Of a stretch of DNA of 40,848 bases, positions 13,801 to 21,589 are shown piece by piece (positions within the stretch are counted from its first letter, which is position 1; the number at the start of each line of letters is the position of its first letter). Source of the stretch: a virus. Location of the stretch: the IMG/VR virus record IMGVR_UViG_3300031963_000348, positions 1-40,848 of that record; one strand, written 5' to 3'. The position numbers and the translations under genes are program-made. The notes beneath the pieces were generated by a model. That model made no database searches. It worked only from the letters and a program-made list of their open reading frames with translations, and was not told where the DNA came from.

Positions 13801-14791
13801 CATTTTCCCGGTTCATAGCATTGATCGTTCAATATCCCGGTGGGAAAACTACCTTTGGAATCTCACCCCTGTGGAGCAGATAGGCGGCATATGGTACAAG
13901 CGAGAGGATAAATTTGCCCCATTGGGCTATCACTCCATCAATGGCTCCAAATTGCGCCAATGCCTATGGCTTGTCAATGGGTGGGTAAAGGAGAAGGGAA
14001 TCCGGGGAGTAATATCCGGGTCCGTAGTAGGCAGCCCCCAACACCCTTTTATATCCTCTATCTGCAAGCATTATGATCTTGGATGCCTCATCGTTACCGG
14101 TGCCAAGGACTACATGAAGCACAAGAATATGCAGTTGGCAGAGCAGGCCGGGGCCAAGTTCATTGTAACTAACATAGGCTACGCCAAGGCCCTCCAATCA
14201 AAGTGCTTTCAGTTCAAGGAGAAGATACCGGCACATGAGGTACTTGAAACAAACATAACCCTTGATGATCGCCTCAACCCCCCCGACCGCATAGAAGGAT
14301 TTCATAAGGTCGGTTCAATCCAAGTAAATAATATCCCCGACCACATAGAAACAATAATTATTCCCTGTGGCAGTTGCAATTCCGTTACTTCAATTATGTA
14401 CGGCCTTTTCAATAAGATGCCCAAGTCCCTCAAAAGGGTTATACTTATGGGCATTGGCAACAATGGGAGCAAGAATCTGAACTACATACCCCATCGCCTT
14501 GAATTAATAAGCCGGGTGATAGGCAAGCCGGTCAACAAGGCTTTCAATTACCGCTTTCTTAATACCTCTAACCCCAAAGGTATAGATGTACTGCACTTCA
14601 ATCCCAATGGCGAAGGATATTGTACTTACGAGGATTGGATGCCATACGAAATAGATGGCGTGGAACTGCACCCGAGGTATGAGGGCAAATGCCTCAATTA
14701 CATAAAGTCCTACCCCCACAAGTTTGAGCAATATTGGAACGAAAATACCCTCTTTTGGATCGTAGGTAACGAGCCTAAATACTTATGGTAA
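13793..14791 (+). CDS. PLP-dependent enzyme, fold type II (ACC deaminase/D-cysteine desulfhydrase-like)
   Basis: 332 residues. The N-terminal part has WYKREDKFAPLGYHSINGSKLRQCLWLV with Lys53 as the Schiff-base lysine (NGSKxRQ), then IRGVISGSVVGSPQHPFISSICKHYDLGC. The phosphate-binding loop is IIPCGSCNSVTSIMYG. These are the marks of tryptophan-synthase-beta-fold enzymes near ACC deaminase. The C-terminal third (YCTYEDWMPYEIDGVELHPRYEGKCLNYI) is unusual and probably substrate-specific. Its start overlaps the dioxygenase stop and its end overlaps the transferase. The likely role is to modify an amino acid attached to the hydroxymethyl base, for example by decarboxylation or elimination. The exact reaction is not deducible. 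Confidence 0.75.
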   Translation: MNSIFPVHSIDRSISRWENYLWNLTPVEQIGGIWYKREDKFAPLGYHSINGSKLRQCLWLVNGWVKEKGIRGVISGSVVGSPQHPFISSICKHYDLGCLIVTGAKDYMKHKNMQLAEQAGAKFIVTNIGYAKALQSKCFQFKEKIPAHEVLETNITLDDRLNPPDRIEGFHKVGSIQVNNIPDHIETIIIPCGSCNSVTSIMYGLFNKMPKSLKRVILMGIGNNGSKNLNYIPHRLELISRVIGKPVNKAFNYRFLNTSNPKGIDVLHFNPNGEGYCTYEDWMPYEIDGVELHPRYEGKCLNYIKSYPHKFEQYWNENTLFWIVGNEPKYLW

Positions 14792-15885
14792 AAATCGGCA
14801 GTTATTGTGAATTGAACGGCGTAGAGCCTATTTCCGACCTACAATATGGCATGGACTTTCGCCTGCCTCAACACCGGCGTGAGGTATTCCTGCGCTTTTA
14901 TGCCTTTCATCTCAAATACCGGTCCCATCCCGGCGCGGTATATTACGCTTTCCCCTACCTATTTGCCAAGTTAGGCATGAGCCATGAGCAGCGTTTATGG
15001 TTCGCCTTCATCAATGGCTGCAGTCAGAATGTGATAACTACCTACTTGATATTTGAGCAATTTCCCGATTTGCACAAAATTGATATGACCAAGTTCAGTG
15101 CATGGTTCCGCAAGCATTATGAAAAATTAGGGTGGGACACCGATCGCCGCTATGTAAAGAACACATTTGAACAATGTGTAATGTCTTACCGGGAAAATCT
15201 TGCCGGCCGCACCCAAGAGGAATACTTTGAAGCCCTCACCGATAGCCCTAACCATTACGATAACTTCACAAAACTATGGGATAACATAATAACCAATTTT
15301 TTCAGTTTTGGCCGCCTTGCTACTTTCTCCTATACCGAATACCTCAAAATAGCCGGGCTGCACATTGACTGCAATAGCCTATTCCTTGATGACATAGACG
15401 GCAGCCGGTCCCATCGCAATGGCCTCTGCAAGGTATTGGGCCGCGATGATATGGATTGGTGGAAAGAGCCGGTTAAGTACGATGAGCAGTTCATAGCGTG
15501 GCTGAAGGTGGAAGCCGACAGGCTGATACAAGATGCCGGGAAGAAATACCCTCACCCGGACCTGTCTTTTTTTACCCTTGAATCTACCCTTTGTTGCTAT
15601 AAGTCATGGCACCGGCCTAACCGCAGATACCCCAATGTTTACAATGATATGTTCTACGAAAGGATTGTTTACGCTACCCAAAAATGGCGCGATCCCTGTA
15701 AGTTTGATATATTTTGGCAATGCCGCAAGGAATCCCTGCCCAAGCACCTGCGCATAGAGGATAACCCCAAGGATTACGGCCTTGATCCCCGGAAGCAGAA
15801 TCACTACCTCACTACCGGCGAGGTTATTATGATGGACAAGGAATATGACTGTTTTTCTAACCGCTATAACGACTACATACGATGA
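14785..15885 (+). CDS. Amino acid:DNA transferase-like (alpha-glutamyl/putrescinyl-thymine pyrophosphorylase family)
   Basis: 366 residues. Characteristic segments: VFLRFYAFHLKYRSHPGAVYYAFPYLFAKLG, then QRLWFAFINGCSQNVITTYLIFEQFPDL, DSPNHYDNFTKLWDNIITNFFSFGRLATFSYTEYLKIAG, and a late TLESTLCCYKSWHRPNRRYPNVY. This layout is that of the helical family in thymine-hypermodifying phages that displaces the pyrophosphate or phosphate on activated 5-hydroxymethyl-dU and joins an amino acid or amine. Coupled by overlap to the PLP enzyme upstream and to the kinase downstream. Family assignment rests on remembered motifs and on context. Confidence 0.72.
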   Translation: MVKIGSYCELNGVEPISDLQYGMDFRLPQHRREVFLRFYAFHLKYRSHPGAVYYAFPYLFAKLGMSHEQRLWFAFINGCSQNVITTYLIFEQFPDLHKIDMTKFSAWFRKHYEKLGWDTDRRYVKNTFEQCVMSYRENLAGRTQEEYFEALTDSPNHYDNFTKLWDNIITNFFSFGRLATFSYTEYLKIAGLHIDCNSLFLDDIDGSRSHRNGLCKVLGRDDMDWWKEPVKYDEQFIAWLKVEADRLIQDAGKKYPHPDLSFFTLESTLCCYKSWHRPNRRYPNVYNDMFYERIVYATQKWRDPCKFDIFWQCRKESLPKHLRIEDNPKDYGLDPRKQNHYLTTGEVIMMDKEYDCFSNRYNDYIR

Positions 15886-16367
15886 ATGTACTTTTAATTG
15901 GAGCCTGTGGAGTAGGCAAGACTTGGGTTATGAAACAACTGATAAAGTTAAAGGGAGCCAATTTAACCTACAAAATAGGCATGATATACTACCACTCTAA
16001 TAGTTTGGTTAACATAATAGGGAAATACGATAATTCCACGTTTGAAGGAAGCGACCGCCTCTCCATGGCCGCCGTAAAGGATATAGCCGCTTTTATGGTC
16101 CGCAATTATGATAAAATAAACATATATGAGGGGGACCGGTTCACTAATTCAACATTCATCACCGCAGCCTCACCAATAATCGTAAAAATACAAGGGCATG
16201 GGGATGAGGGCCGCCGGTTAAGGGGCAGCCAACAAACCGACCGACATATCAAAAGCATAGCCACGAGAGTAAGCAATATATCAGCCCATCACGATGTAGA
16301 AAATTCGGATGAGGCCCTTTTTTTAATCCTAAAACTGATTGAAGATGCCGAAAAAAAACAAAGATAA
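15882..16367 (+). CDS. 5-hydroxymethyl-dU DNA kinase-like P-loop kinase
   Basis: 161 residues. Walker A GACGVGKT (7-14), then LGKY-like IIGKYDNSTFEGSDRLSMAAV, a Walker B-like INIYEGDRFTNSTF (80-92), and an Arg/Gln-rich lid, GHGDEGRRLRGSQQTDRHIKSIATRV. The GKYD...GSDRLSM and EGDRF motifs are those of the small kinases that phosphorylate 5-hydroxymethyl-uracil in DNA, activating it for amine or amino-acid addition. This explains its placement beside the transferase and dioxygenase. The separate helical domain found fused in some relatives is absent. The gene overlaps terS by 23 bases. Confidence 0.78.
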   Translation: MNVLLIGACGVGKTWVMKQLIKLKGANLTYKIGMIYYHSNSLVNIIGKYDNSTFEGSDRLSMAAVKDIAAFMVRNYDKINIYEGDRFTNSTFITAASPIIVKIQGHGDEGRRLRGSQQTDRHIKSIATRVSNISAHHDVENSDEALFLILKLIEDAEKKQR

Positions 16368-16746
16368 TAGCCCGGTAGTGCAGTCCCAAGAGAGTGACAA
16401 AAGTGACGAATTAAAAAGGGCGATGATTTTAGCCCTTGAAAGCACGTTAGGGGTAGTAACGGGAGCCTGCAAAAGGGTAGGTATATCAAGGCAGACACAT
16501 TACCGGTGGAGGGAGGAAGATGCCGCCTACCGGGAAGCCGTAGACGAAATATCCGAAATATGTATTGACTTCGTAGAAAGCCAACTGCATAGGCAGATAA
16601 GAGATGGCAATACAGTGGCCACTATCTTCTACCTCAAAACCAAAGCCAAGAAGCGCGGCTATGTAGAGAAGCATGAAATTGAGCATTCCGGTGAAGCCCT
16701 AACCAAAACCATAATCAAATGGGGTGATAAAGAAATTGAGGTATGA
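16345..16746 (+). CDS. terS: Terminase small subunit
   Basis: 133 residues from MPKKNKDNSPVVQSQ. The DNA-binding part has a helix-turn-helix: LESTLGVVTGACKRVGISRQTHYRWREEDAAYREAVDEI (about residues 28-68), typical of small terminases with a homeodomain-like N-terminus. The middle helices (FVESQLHRQIRDGNTVATIFYLKTKAKKRGY) are the oligomerisation core common in these proteins. ATG 16345 is preferred to the TTG two codons upstream. It overlaps the kinase upstream and the large subunit downstream (ATGA). It recognises the packaging site. Confidence 0.85.
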   Translation: MPKKNKDNSPVVQSQESDKSDELKRAMILALESTLGVVTGACKRVGISRQTHYRWREEDAAYREAVDEISEICIDFVESQLHRQIRDGNTVATIFYLKTKAKKRGYVEKHEIEHSGEALTKTIIKWGDKEIEV

Positions 16747-18104
16747 TCGAATTCAGTCCCAAGCAAAATGAGGCTATGGATGCTATCGCCATGGAGAAAT
16801 ATGCGTTTATCCTGTTCGGCGGTGCAATGGGTGGGGGCAAAACTTTTTGGGGCCTGTCAGCCCTGCTAATCATGTGCCAAGCCTTTCCCCGTAGTAGATG
16901 GTGCGTGATACGTGAGGACCTTGAAAAGATTAGGATTACCACAATACCCTCATTCACCAAGCTAAACCCATCCGGCACCCTGCGTACTTCACCTTACGAA
17001 TATCGGCACCCCAATGGATCGGTAATTATGTTCAAGGGCGAAAACTACGACAAAGACAAGGAGTTGCAATGGCTCAAAGGATTGGAGGTAAACGGCTTTC
17101 TATTTGAGGAAATAAACGAGTGCCAAGAGGCTACCCTCAATATTGCATTCGGTAGGGCCGGCCGGTGGGAATGTGAACCAAGGCCCAAGCCCGTTATACT
17201 TGCCACTTGCAACCCGGCTGATAATTGGATTAAGCGCAGAGTATATGACCAATGGGAAAAGGGGTCCCTACCGGATAATTGGCTTTACATACCTTCCAAG
17301 ATTACCGATAACCCAAACCTAACCGAGGAATACAAGGAAAACCTCAAAAATATGCCGCGTTACCAATACGAGGTATTCGTAGAGGGTAATTGGAATCTCC
17401 AACTGAAAACCGGTGGCGAGTTTTACAAGTGCTTTGAACTTGATAAGCATATAGGCAAATGCAAATATGATCCGGAGTTAGCCCTCCATATTTCGTGGGA
17501 TGATAACGTAAACCCCTACTTACCTATGGGTATATTCCAAGTCCGGGATAAAGAGGTATTTATGATTGATGAGATAACCGGCGAAAACCCCAATAACACA
17601 ATCAAGGCCGTATGCAATGAGTTCAAGCGGCGTTACCCGGCGCATCAATCCGGCCTGTTCATTTATGGGGATGCTACCGCTAACAAGGAAGATACCAAGT
17701 TAGAGAAGGGCTATAACTTTTACCGCCTCATCATGGAGGAATTGAGGGACTACAAACCAACGAGCCGGGTGATGAGCCATAACCCTTCCGTAGTAATGAG
17801 GGGTAATTGGATTAACACGATCTTTGAGAAAGAATTAGAGGGCATAAAGGTCCTTATTGACGAGAGCAACAAAATAACCATTAAAGATTTTGTTAATCTG
17901 AAGGAGGCCGCCGATGGCACCAAGTCCAAAGAAATGGAAACGGAAAGCAAGACCGGTGTACGCTATCAAAAGTACGGCCACTTTACTGATCTTTTTGACT
18001 ATTTTATGTGTACTGCCTTCATGGAATATTTCATCCGCTATCAAAAGGGCGGCATATCTATGCCCATCAGAATGGGCCGGCCCGGTACAAAAAACGCTTA
18101 TTAG
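16743..18104 (+). CDS. terL: Terminase large subunit
   Basis: 453 residues. The ATPase domain has Walker A GGAMGGGKT (26-34), the Walker B-like GFLFEEINE, and the coupling motif ILATCNPADNWIKRRVYDQW. The nuclease domain carries ALHISWDDN, GLFIYGDATANKEDTK and HFTDLFDYFMCTAF with the expected acidic residues. It is full length. It cuts and pumps DNA into the prohead using the portal at 20213. If the upstream cassette modifies DNA, this enzyme must tolerate or exploit the modified bases (inference). Confidence 0.95.
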   Translation: MIEFSPKQNEAMDAIAMEKYAFILFGGAMGGGKTFWGLSALLIMCQAFPRSRWCVIREDLEKIRITTIPSFTKLNPSGTLRTSPYEYRHPNGSVIMFKGENYDKDKELQWLKGLEVNGFLFEEINECQEATLNIAFGRAGRWECEPRPKPVILATCNPADNWIKRRVYDQWEKGSLPDNWLYIPSKITDNPNLTEEYKENLKNMPRYQYEVFVEGNWNLQLKTGGEFYKCFELDKHIGKCKYDPELALHISWDDNVNPYLPMGIFQVRDKEVFMIDEITGENPNNTIKAVCNEFKRRYPAHQSGLFIYGDATANKEDTKLEKGYNFYRLIMEELRDYKPTSRVMSHNPSVVMRGNWINTIFEKELEGIKVLIDESNKITIKDFVNLKEAADGTKSKEMETESKTGVRYQKYGHFTDLFDYFMCTAFMEYFIRYQKGGISMPIRMGRPGTKNAY

Positions 18105-18168
18105 CAAAAAAATAATACGCTATCTGAATGAGGCCTTCCCGGAATTGTAAAAAAAAGTTACACATTTA

Positions 18169-18201
18169 TTTGGTTTGTTTAGTAAAATATCTTTTACTTT
18201 G
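18169..18201 (+). promoter_or_regulatory. Promoter D with perfect palindrome
   Basis: TTTG at 18169-18172, a 21-bp spacer, TTACTTTG at 18194-18201 (one mismatch to TAnnTTTG). It contains the perfect inverted repeat GTAAAA-TATC-TTTTAC at 18182-18197, the same element as promoter A. The first gene downstream is a winged-helix protein, which could autoregulate here. Confidence 0.65.
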
Positions 18202-18223
18202 TGTCAAACAAAACCACAAAAAA

Positions 18224-18514
18224 ATGAACACACAAACCACATTCACCGAGTTAGAGCAAAAAGTTCTTGATGCTTACATTCCTATGCTTTATGCAGAGGC
18301 AGGATTTTCTGATGTTGATGCTAATGACCTTTCAAAGGCTACCGGCATCCCGATGAGAACTATCAGAGGCGTACTTGGTTCTTTAGTTAAGAAAGGAGTT
18401 ATTTGGACTGATGAAACGGATAATTTCATGGCAGATCAGCAATATGTTATTATCTACCTGTCCGAAGCCTTTTATCACCTTCACCCCGAATGGTCAAAAG
18501 AAATAAACAATTAA
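18224..18514 (+). CDS. Winged-helix DNA-binding protein (putative regulator)
   Basis: 96 residues from MNTQTTFTELEQKVLDAYIPMLYAEAGFSDVDANDLSKATGIPMRTIRGVLGSLVKKGVIW. The second half of that segment is a helix-turn-helix (DLSKATGIPMRTIRGVLGSLVKKG) followed by a wing (VIWTDETDNFMADQQYVIIYL), similar to MarR- or DprA-C-type winged helices. ATG 18224 is chosen because the upstream in-frame starts precede the promoter. It stands right behind promoter D, which carries the operator-like palindrome. It is the best candidate for the protein that binds that element (inference). Confidence 0.65.
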   Translation: MNTQTTFTELEQKVLDAYIPMLYAEAGFSDVDANDLSKATGIPMRTIRGVLGSLVKKGVIWTDETDNFMADQQYVIIYLSEAFYHLHPEWSKEINN

Positions 18515-18519
18515 TCACC

Positions 18520-18550
18520 GGGGTCTACGGCCCCCATTAACCTTTTTCAT
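18520..18550 (+). terminator. Weak hairpin, possible attenuator
   Basis: GGGG (18520-18523) with CCCC (18531-18534), a 7-base loop, then a T-run at 18543-18547 eight bases downstream. It may be a weak terminator or a leader structure for the gene at 18551. The stem is only four pairs. Confidence 0.3.
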
Positions 18551-18793
18551 ATGTTGAACTATAAAGTAACAGTATCAGAGTTAAATAGCGAATTTTCGGT
18601 AGACATCAATTACGATGATTATGACCGGGCCATTGAGAGATATAGAGAGCAATGCGCACGCAAGGCTGAACACGTATCGTTCATAGGCAATTTGGCCTAC
18701 GAGATTAAGTTAGAGGCATTTTATGATGGCGTATGGATTAGGACCCAAAAGGTATTGATCCAAGGCTACGAGTATAATAATTCAAACAAATAA
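18551..18793 (+). CDS. Small protein of unknown function
   Basis: 80 residues, MLNYKVTVSELNSEFSVDINYDDYDRAIERYREQCARKAEHVSFIGNLAYEIKLEAFYDGVWIRTQKVLIQGYEYNN. A strand-helix-strand pattern with an acidic NYDDYDRA segment; one Cys. It belongs to the accessory block between terminase and head genes. No family recognised. Confidence 0.55.
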   Translation: MLNYKVTVSELNSEFSVDINYDDYDRAIERYREQCARKAEHVSFIGNLAYEIKLEAFYDGVWIRTQKVLIQGYEYNNSNK

Positions 18794-18804
18794 ACCCCCT
18801 TTTT

Positions 18805-18891
18805 ATGAGCAAGTCAGATAAATACGCATACGCATTTTTGGCCCTGTCTTTTGGCTATTTCGTGATCCGCACTATCGTTAGTTTCATTTAA
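18805..18891 (+). CDS. 28-residue single-pass membrane microprotein
   Basis: MSKSDKYAYAFLALSFGYFVIRTIVSFI. A short charged N-terminus is followed by one hydrophobic helix of about 20 residues. It fills the gap between two recognised genes, with 11 and 20 bases on either side. Start context is not diagnostic because this phage lacks Shine-Dalgarno sequences. It may be a real small membrane protein; codon evidence is too short to be sure. Confidence 0.4.
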   Translation: MSKSDKYAYAFLALSFGYFVIRTIVSFI

Positions 18892-18911
18892 AACCCATAA
18901 ACCTAAACAAA

Positions 18912-19193
18912 ATGCAAATTCACAACCTTGACAATGAACTGAAGTACTGCGAAGCCCAAGGGCTTGCTAATTGTTTTCAATCCTATGCAGAAAATTGCTG
19001 CAATGGGGATTCAATCATGGAGGTAGGGTTCAACCCCAATTCCGGATATGTCTATATAGCCCTTGAAAATGGCATATCCATATGCTCCATGCTCGGCAGA
19101 GATGTAGAGTATTTAGTAACCTCTTTTGAGGACGGGGAGGAGTTTTTCTTTGACACCTATGATGAAGCCGTAGCCAAAATGGAATCAATGTAA
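18912..19193 (+). CDS. Conserved small phage protein
   Basis: 93 residues with CNGDSIMEVGFNPNSGYVYIALENGISICSMLGRDVEYLVTSFEDGEEFFFDTYDEAVAKM. I recognise the GDSIMEVGFNPNSGYxYIALENGI and VTxFEDGEEFFFDTYxEA motifs from small proteins recurring in Bacteroidota phages, of unknown function. Acidic, with an alpha/beta pattern. It ends the accessory block; a terminator follows. Confidence 0.65.
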   Translation: MQIHNLDNELKYCEAQGLANCFQSYAENCCNGDSIMEVGFNPNSGYVYIALENGISICSMLGRDVEYLVTSFEDGEEFFFDTYDEAVAKMESM

Positions 19194-19231
19194 TTTTGTG
19201 GTTAGTTAGTAGCAAAATCCCACACCGGGTA

Positions 19232-19265
19232 GGGGGGCAGGCCATTTTTGGCGGCCCCTTTTTTT
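19232..19265 (+). terminator. Intrinsic terminator before the head genes
   Basis: A G-run at 19232-19237 pairs with CCCC (19255-19258), and the inner GCC/GGC continues the stem around an ATTTTT loop, followed by seven T. It separates the accessory block from the structural operon. Confidence 0.7.
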
Positions 19266-19286
19266 ATTTGGTGAATTATTTGGGAT

Positions 19287-19314
19287 TTTGTAGTATATAA
19301 ATTTGTTACTTTTG
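19287..19314 (+). promoter_or_regulatory. Putative late promoter for the structural operon
   Basis: TACTTTTG (19307-19314) is a perfect -7 match to TAnnTTTG, and TTTG stands at 19287-19290. The spacer is only 16 bp, shorter than the usual 19-21, and the GTAAAA palindrome of promoters A and D is absent. It lies 15 bases before the first head gene. Confidence 0.45.
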
Positions 19315-19328
19315 GTAAAAGCAATGCA

Positions 19329-20213
19329 ATGGCTTATATTATCCCGTCAGATTTAGCAAGGACAATTCAGACCGAAAATCTGCAGCAAATTATAGGTAAT
19401 GATCCATCAGTACTTTCCGGGGCGATACTTGCAGGAGAGGCAGAAGCCAAAAGTTACCTAACGCAAAAATACGACCTAACCGATGAATTTAAGGACCTCA
19501 ACCTTTGGAATCCCGATGTAGTATATAACGCCGGTGATCGGGTATATGTCAATGGTCCCCTGTTTAGCATCAGTTCTACCTATGTGCAGGATGATGTAGT
19601 TTCCTACAACGGCCGCGTATATAGGTGTATGCACGCCGTAACTACTCCCGGTCCCTTTGACCTTTACTATTGGAATGACATTGGAAGCCTCAATCAAATT
19701 TACAACGTAAAATTTCCGGCTCCTGTTTTCCAATACAATGGACTTTACAATATCGGCGATGAGGTATTTTGGTATGGATATACCTACCAAGCAAAAGTTC
19801 AAACATCAGCATTGAGCCACGATGTAGCCCTGCAATATAGAGTAGTGGCCAATTTGCCATATCTCAATGTAGCACCTAATGATCCGCAGAACGGCTTTGC
19901 ACATTGGGGTACCGGTGCGCCTTTTATCTTCAGCGCAGGAACATTGCCTACGGACTTTAACCACTACAATGTAGGTGATACGCGCGACCAACAAATGGTT
20001 CTTTATATCATTGACATTATTCTCTACCACGTACATAGCAGGATAGCCCCGAGGAATATCCCTGACCTACGCGTTAAGCGTTATGACGATGCTATCAAAT
20101 GGCTCCGAATGGCCGCCAATGGTGATGTTACGCCGGCCTTACCTAAAATACAACCCCATCAAGGCAACCGCATCCGCTTTGGAGGTAATATCAAACAAAT
20201 AAACACATACTAA
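19329..20213 (+). CDS. Head-tail connector, Mu gp36-like (DUF1320) with inserted modules
   Basis: 294 residues. The two ends form a gp36-like fold: MAYIIPSDLARTIQTENLQQIIG...LSGAILAGEAEAKSYLTQKYD (1-50) and QQMVLYIIDIILYHVHSRIAPRNIPDLRVKRYDDAIKWLRMAANGDVTPALP (about 220-272). Between them lie about 165 extra residues with repeats of the type YxxGDxVxxxGxxY (VVYNAGDRVYVNG, STYVQDDVVSYNG, GLYNIGDEVFWYG). These resemble small chitin-binding-like modules on virion proteins. Usual gp36 homologues are about half this length. The start is the first ATG after the promoter with in-frame coding, and the stop overlaps the portal. Confidence 0.7.
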   Translation: MAYIIPSDLARTIQTENLQQIIGNDPSVLSGAILAGEAEAKSYLTQKYDLTDEFKDLNLWNPDVVYNAGDRVYVNGPLFSISSTYVQDDVVSYNGRVYRCMHAVTTPGPFDLYYWNDIGSLNQIYNVKFPAPVFQYNGLYNIGDEVFWYGYTYQAKVQTSALSHDVALQYRVVANLPYLNVAPNDPQNGFAHWGTGAPFIFSAGTLPTDFNHYNVGDTRDQQMVLYIIDIILYHVHSRIAPRNIPDLRVKRYDDAIKWLRMAANGDVTPALPKIQPHQGNRIRFGGNIKQINTY

Positions 20214-21589
20214 TGGCAAATTTGTTTCAGCAAGTACGGAACTATCTATTCCCTACACCCGATAATCCGCTTTCACAACAAAGGCCGTCAGATTGGAGGC
20301 AATATAAAAATCCCGAAAGGAATCTACGCAGCTACATAACCCCTGTTCAGCTACAACGTATACGCCAAGACATTCAATCTTGGAGAGAGGCAATAGGAGA
20401 GGCAGAGCAGGCATGGTACCCCCATCGTGTACGAATGCAGAGGATGTTTATAGATACAGTGCTGAATGGACACGTAGATGCCTGTATGCAACGCCGCAAG
20501 AATCTCACCCTCTTAAAGGATTTCAGAATCGTTAATGCCGCCGGGACCGAGAATGAAAAATTGACCAAGTTATTCCGCAAAAGATGGTTCAGTCAGTATT
20601 GCAGCTATGTCTTGGATGCGCAATTTTACGGCTATTCCCTTATTAGTTTGGGGGATTTGGTGGCCGATGAGTTTCCCCAACTGACCACTATTCGCCGTTT
20701 CAACGTATCTCCCGATCGTAAAAACGTAACGAGTTATGTATATTCCCTTTCCGGTGCGCAGTTTTTAGAGGAGCCTTACCGCCTGTGGAATGTATGGGTA
20801 CCTACTCCTACTGAAATTGGTGTATCGCTTGTAGGATATGGTTTGCTCTACAAAGTAGCCATGTACGAAATTATTTGCCGCAACACGCTTGGATTCAATA
20901 CCGATGCAGCCGAGTTGTATGGTATGCCGGTCCGGGTGGGTAAGACACAAAAAACCAATGAGGATGAGAGAGCCGTATTTGAGCAGTCCCTTGCACAAAT
21001 GGGTTCAGCCGGCTACATTCTTATGGATATGATGGATGAGTTAGATTTAGTGGAATCCAAGGGTAATGGCCAAGGCTTCAAAATTTATGAATCTTTGGAA
21101 TCCCGGTGCGAGAAGAAAATATCAAAAATCCTGTTAGGCCATGCCGATGCGCTTGATAGCGTTCCCGGTAAGTTGGGAGCCGGTCAAGGTGAGGAAAGTC
21201 CCGTACAACAGGCTTTGGATGATGTGGCAACCATTGACCATAGATTCCTGTGCGACAATATCAATACCGAATTACTGCCCCGTTTGAGGGAGATGGGTAT
21301 TGCGATCCCCGAGGACCATTATTTTGAGATTAAGAACGATGCCGAGAAGGAAGAAATACGAATGAGAGAGGATGATTCTAACAAGAAAACCGCAGAGATA
21401 GCCCAAACAATGAAGAATGCCGGCCTTCAGATGGACCCTGCCTATTTCCAAGAGCGTACCGGTATTCCTACGAGCAAGATGGAAATACCCGAGCCTCTCA
21501 AACCCGGTGCGGAGAAGGAAGAAGGGGAAGAAGAATCAAACAAGTTGAGCAAGAAGATAAAGGCCCGTTTGAATGAACTATACCGATAA
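20213..21589 (+). CDS. Portal protein, Mu gp29-like (DUF935)
   Basis: 458 residues. Segments typical of the family: DTVLNGHVDACMQRRKNLTLLKDFRI, YCSYVLDAQFYGYSLISLGD, LWNVWVPTPTEIGVSLVGYGLLYKVAMYEIICRNTLGFNTDAAELYGMPVRVGKT, and ISKILLGHADALDSVPGKLGAGQGEESPVQQALDDV. The C-terminal 60 residues are Glu/Lys-rich. The portal is the dodecameric ring for DNA entry and exit, binding terminase and connector. It overlaps the connector gene upstream and the MuF gene downstream. Confidence 0.9.
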   Translation: MANLFQQVRNYLFPTPDNPLSQQRPSDWRQYKNPERNLRSYITPVQLQRIRQDIQSWREAIGEAEQAWYPHRVRMQRMFIDTVLNGHVDACMQRRKNLTLLKDFRIVNAAGTENEKLTKLFRKRWFSQYCSYVLDAQFYGYSLISLGDLVADEFPQLTTIRRFNVSPDRKNVTSYVYSLSGAQFLEEPYRLWNVWVPTPTEIGVSLVGYGLLYKVAMYEIICRNTLGFNTDAAELYGMPVRVGKTQKTNEDERAVFEQSLAQMGSAGYILMDMMDELDLVESKGNGQGFKIYESLESRCEKKISKILLGHADALDSVPGKLGAGQGEESPVQQALDDVATIDHRFLCDNINTELLPRLREMGIAIPEDHYFEIKNDAEKEEIRMREDDSNKKTAEIAQTMKNAGLQMDPAYFQERTGIPTSKMEIPEPLKPGAEKEEGEEESNKLSKKIKARLNELYR

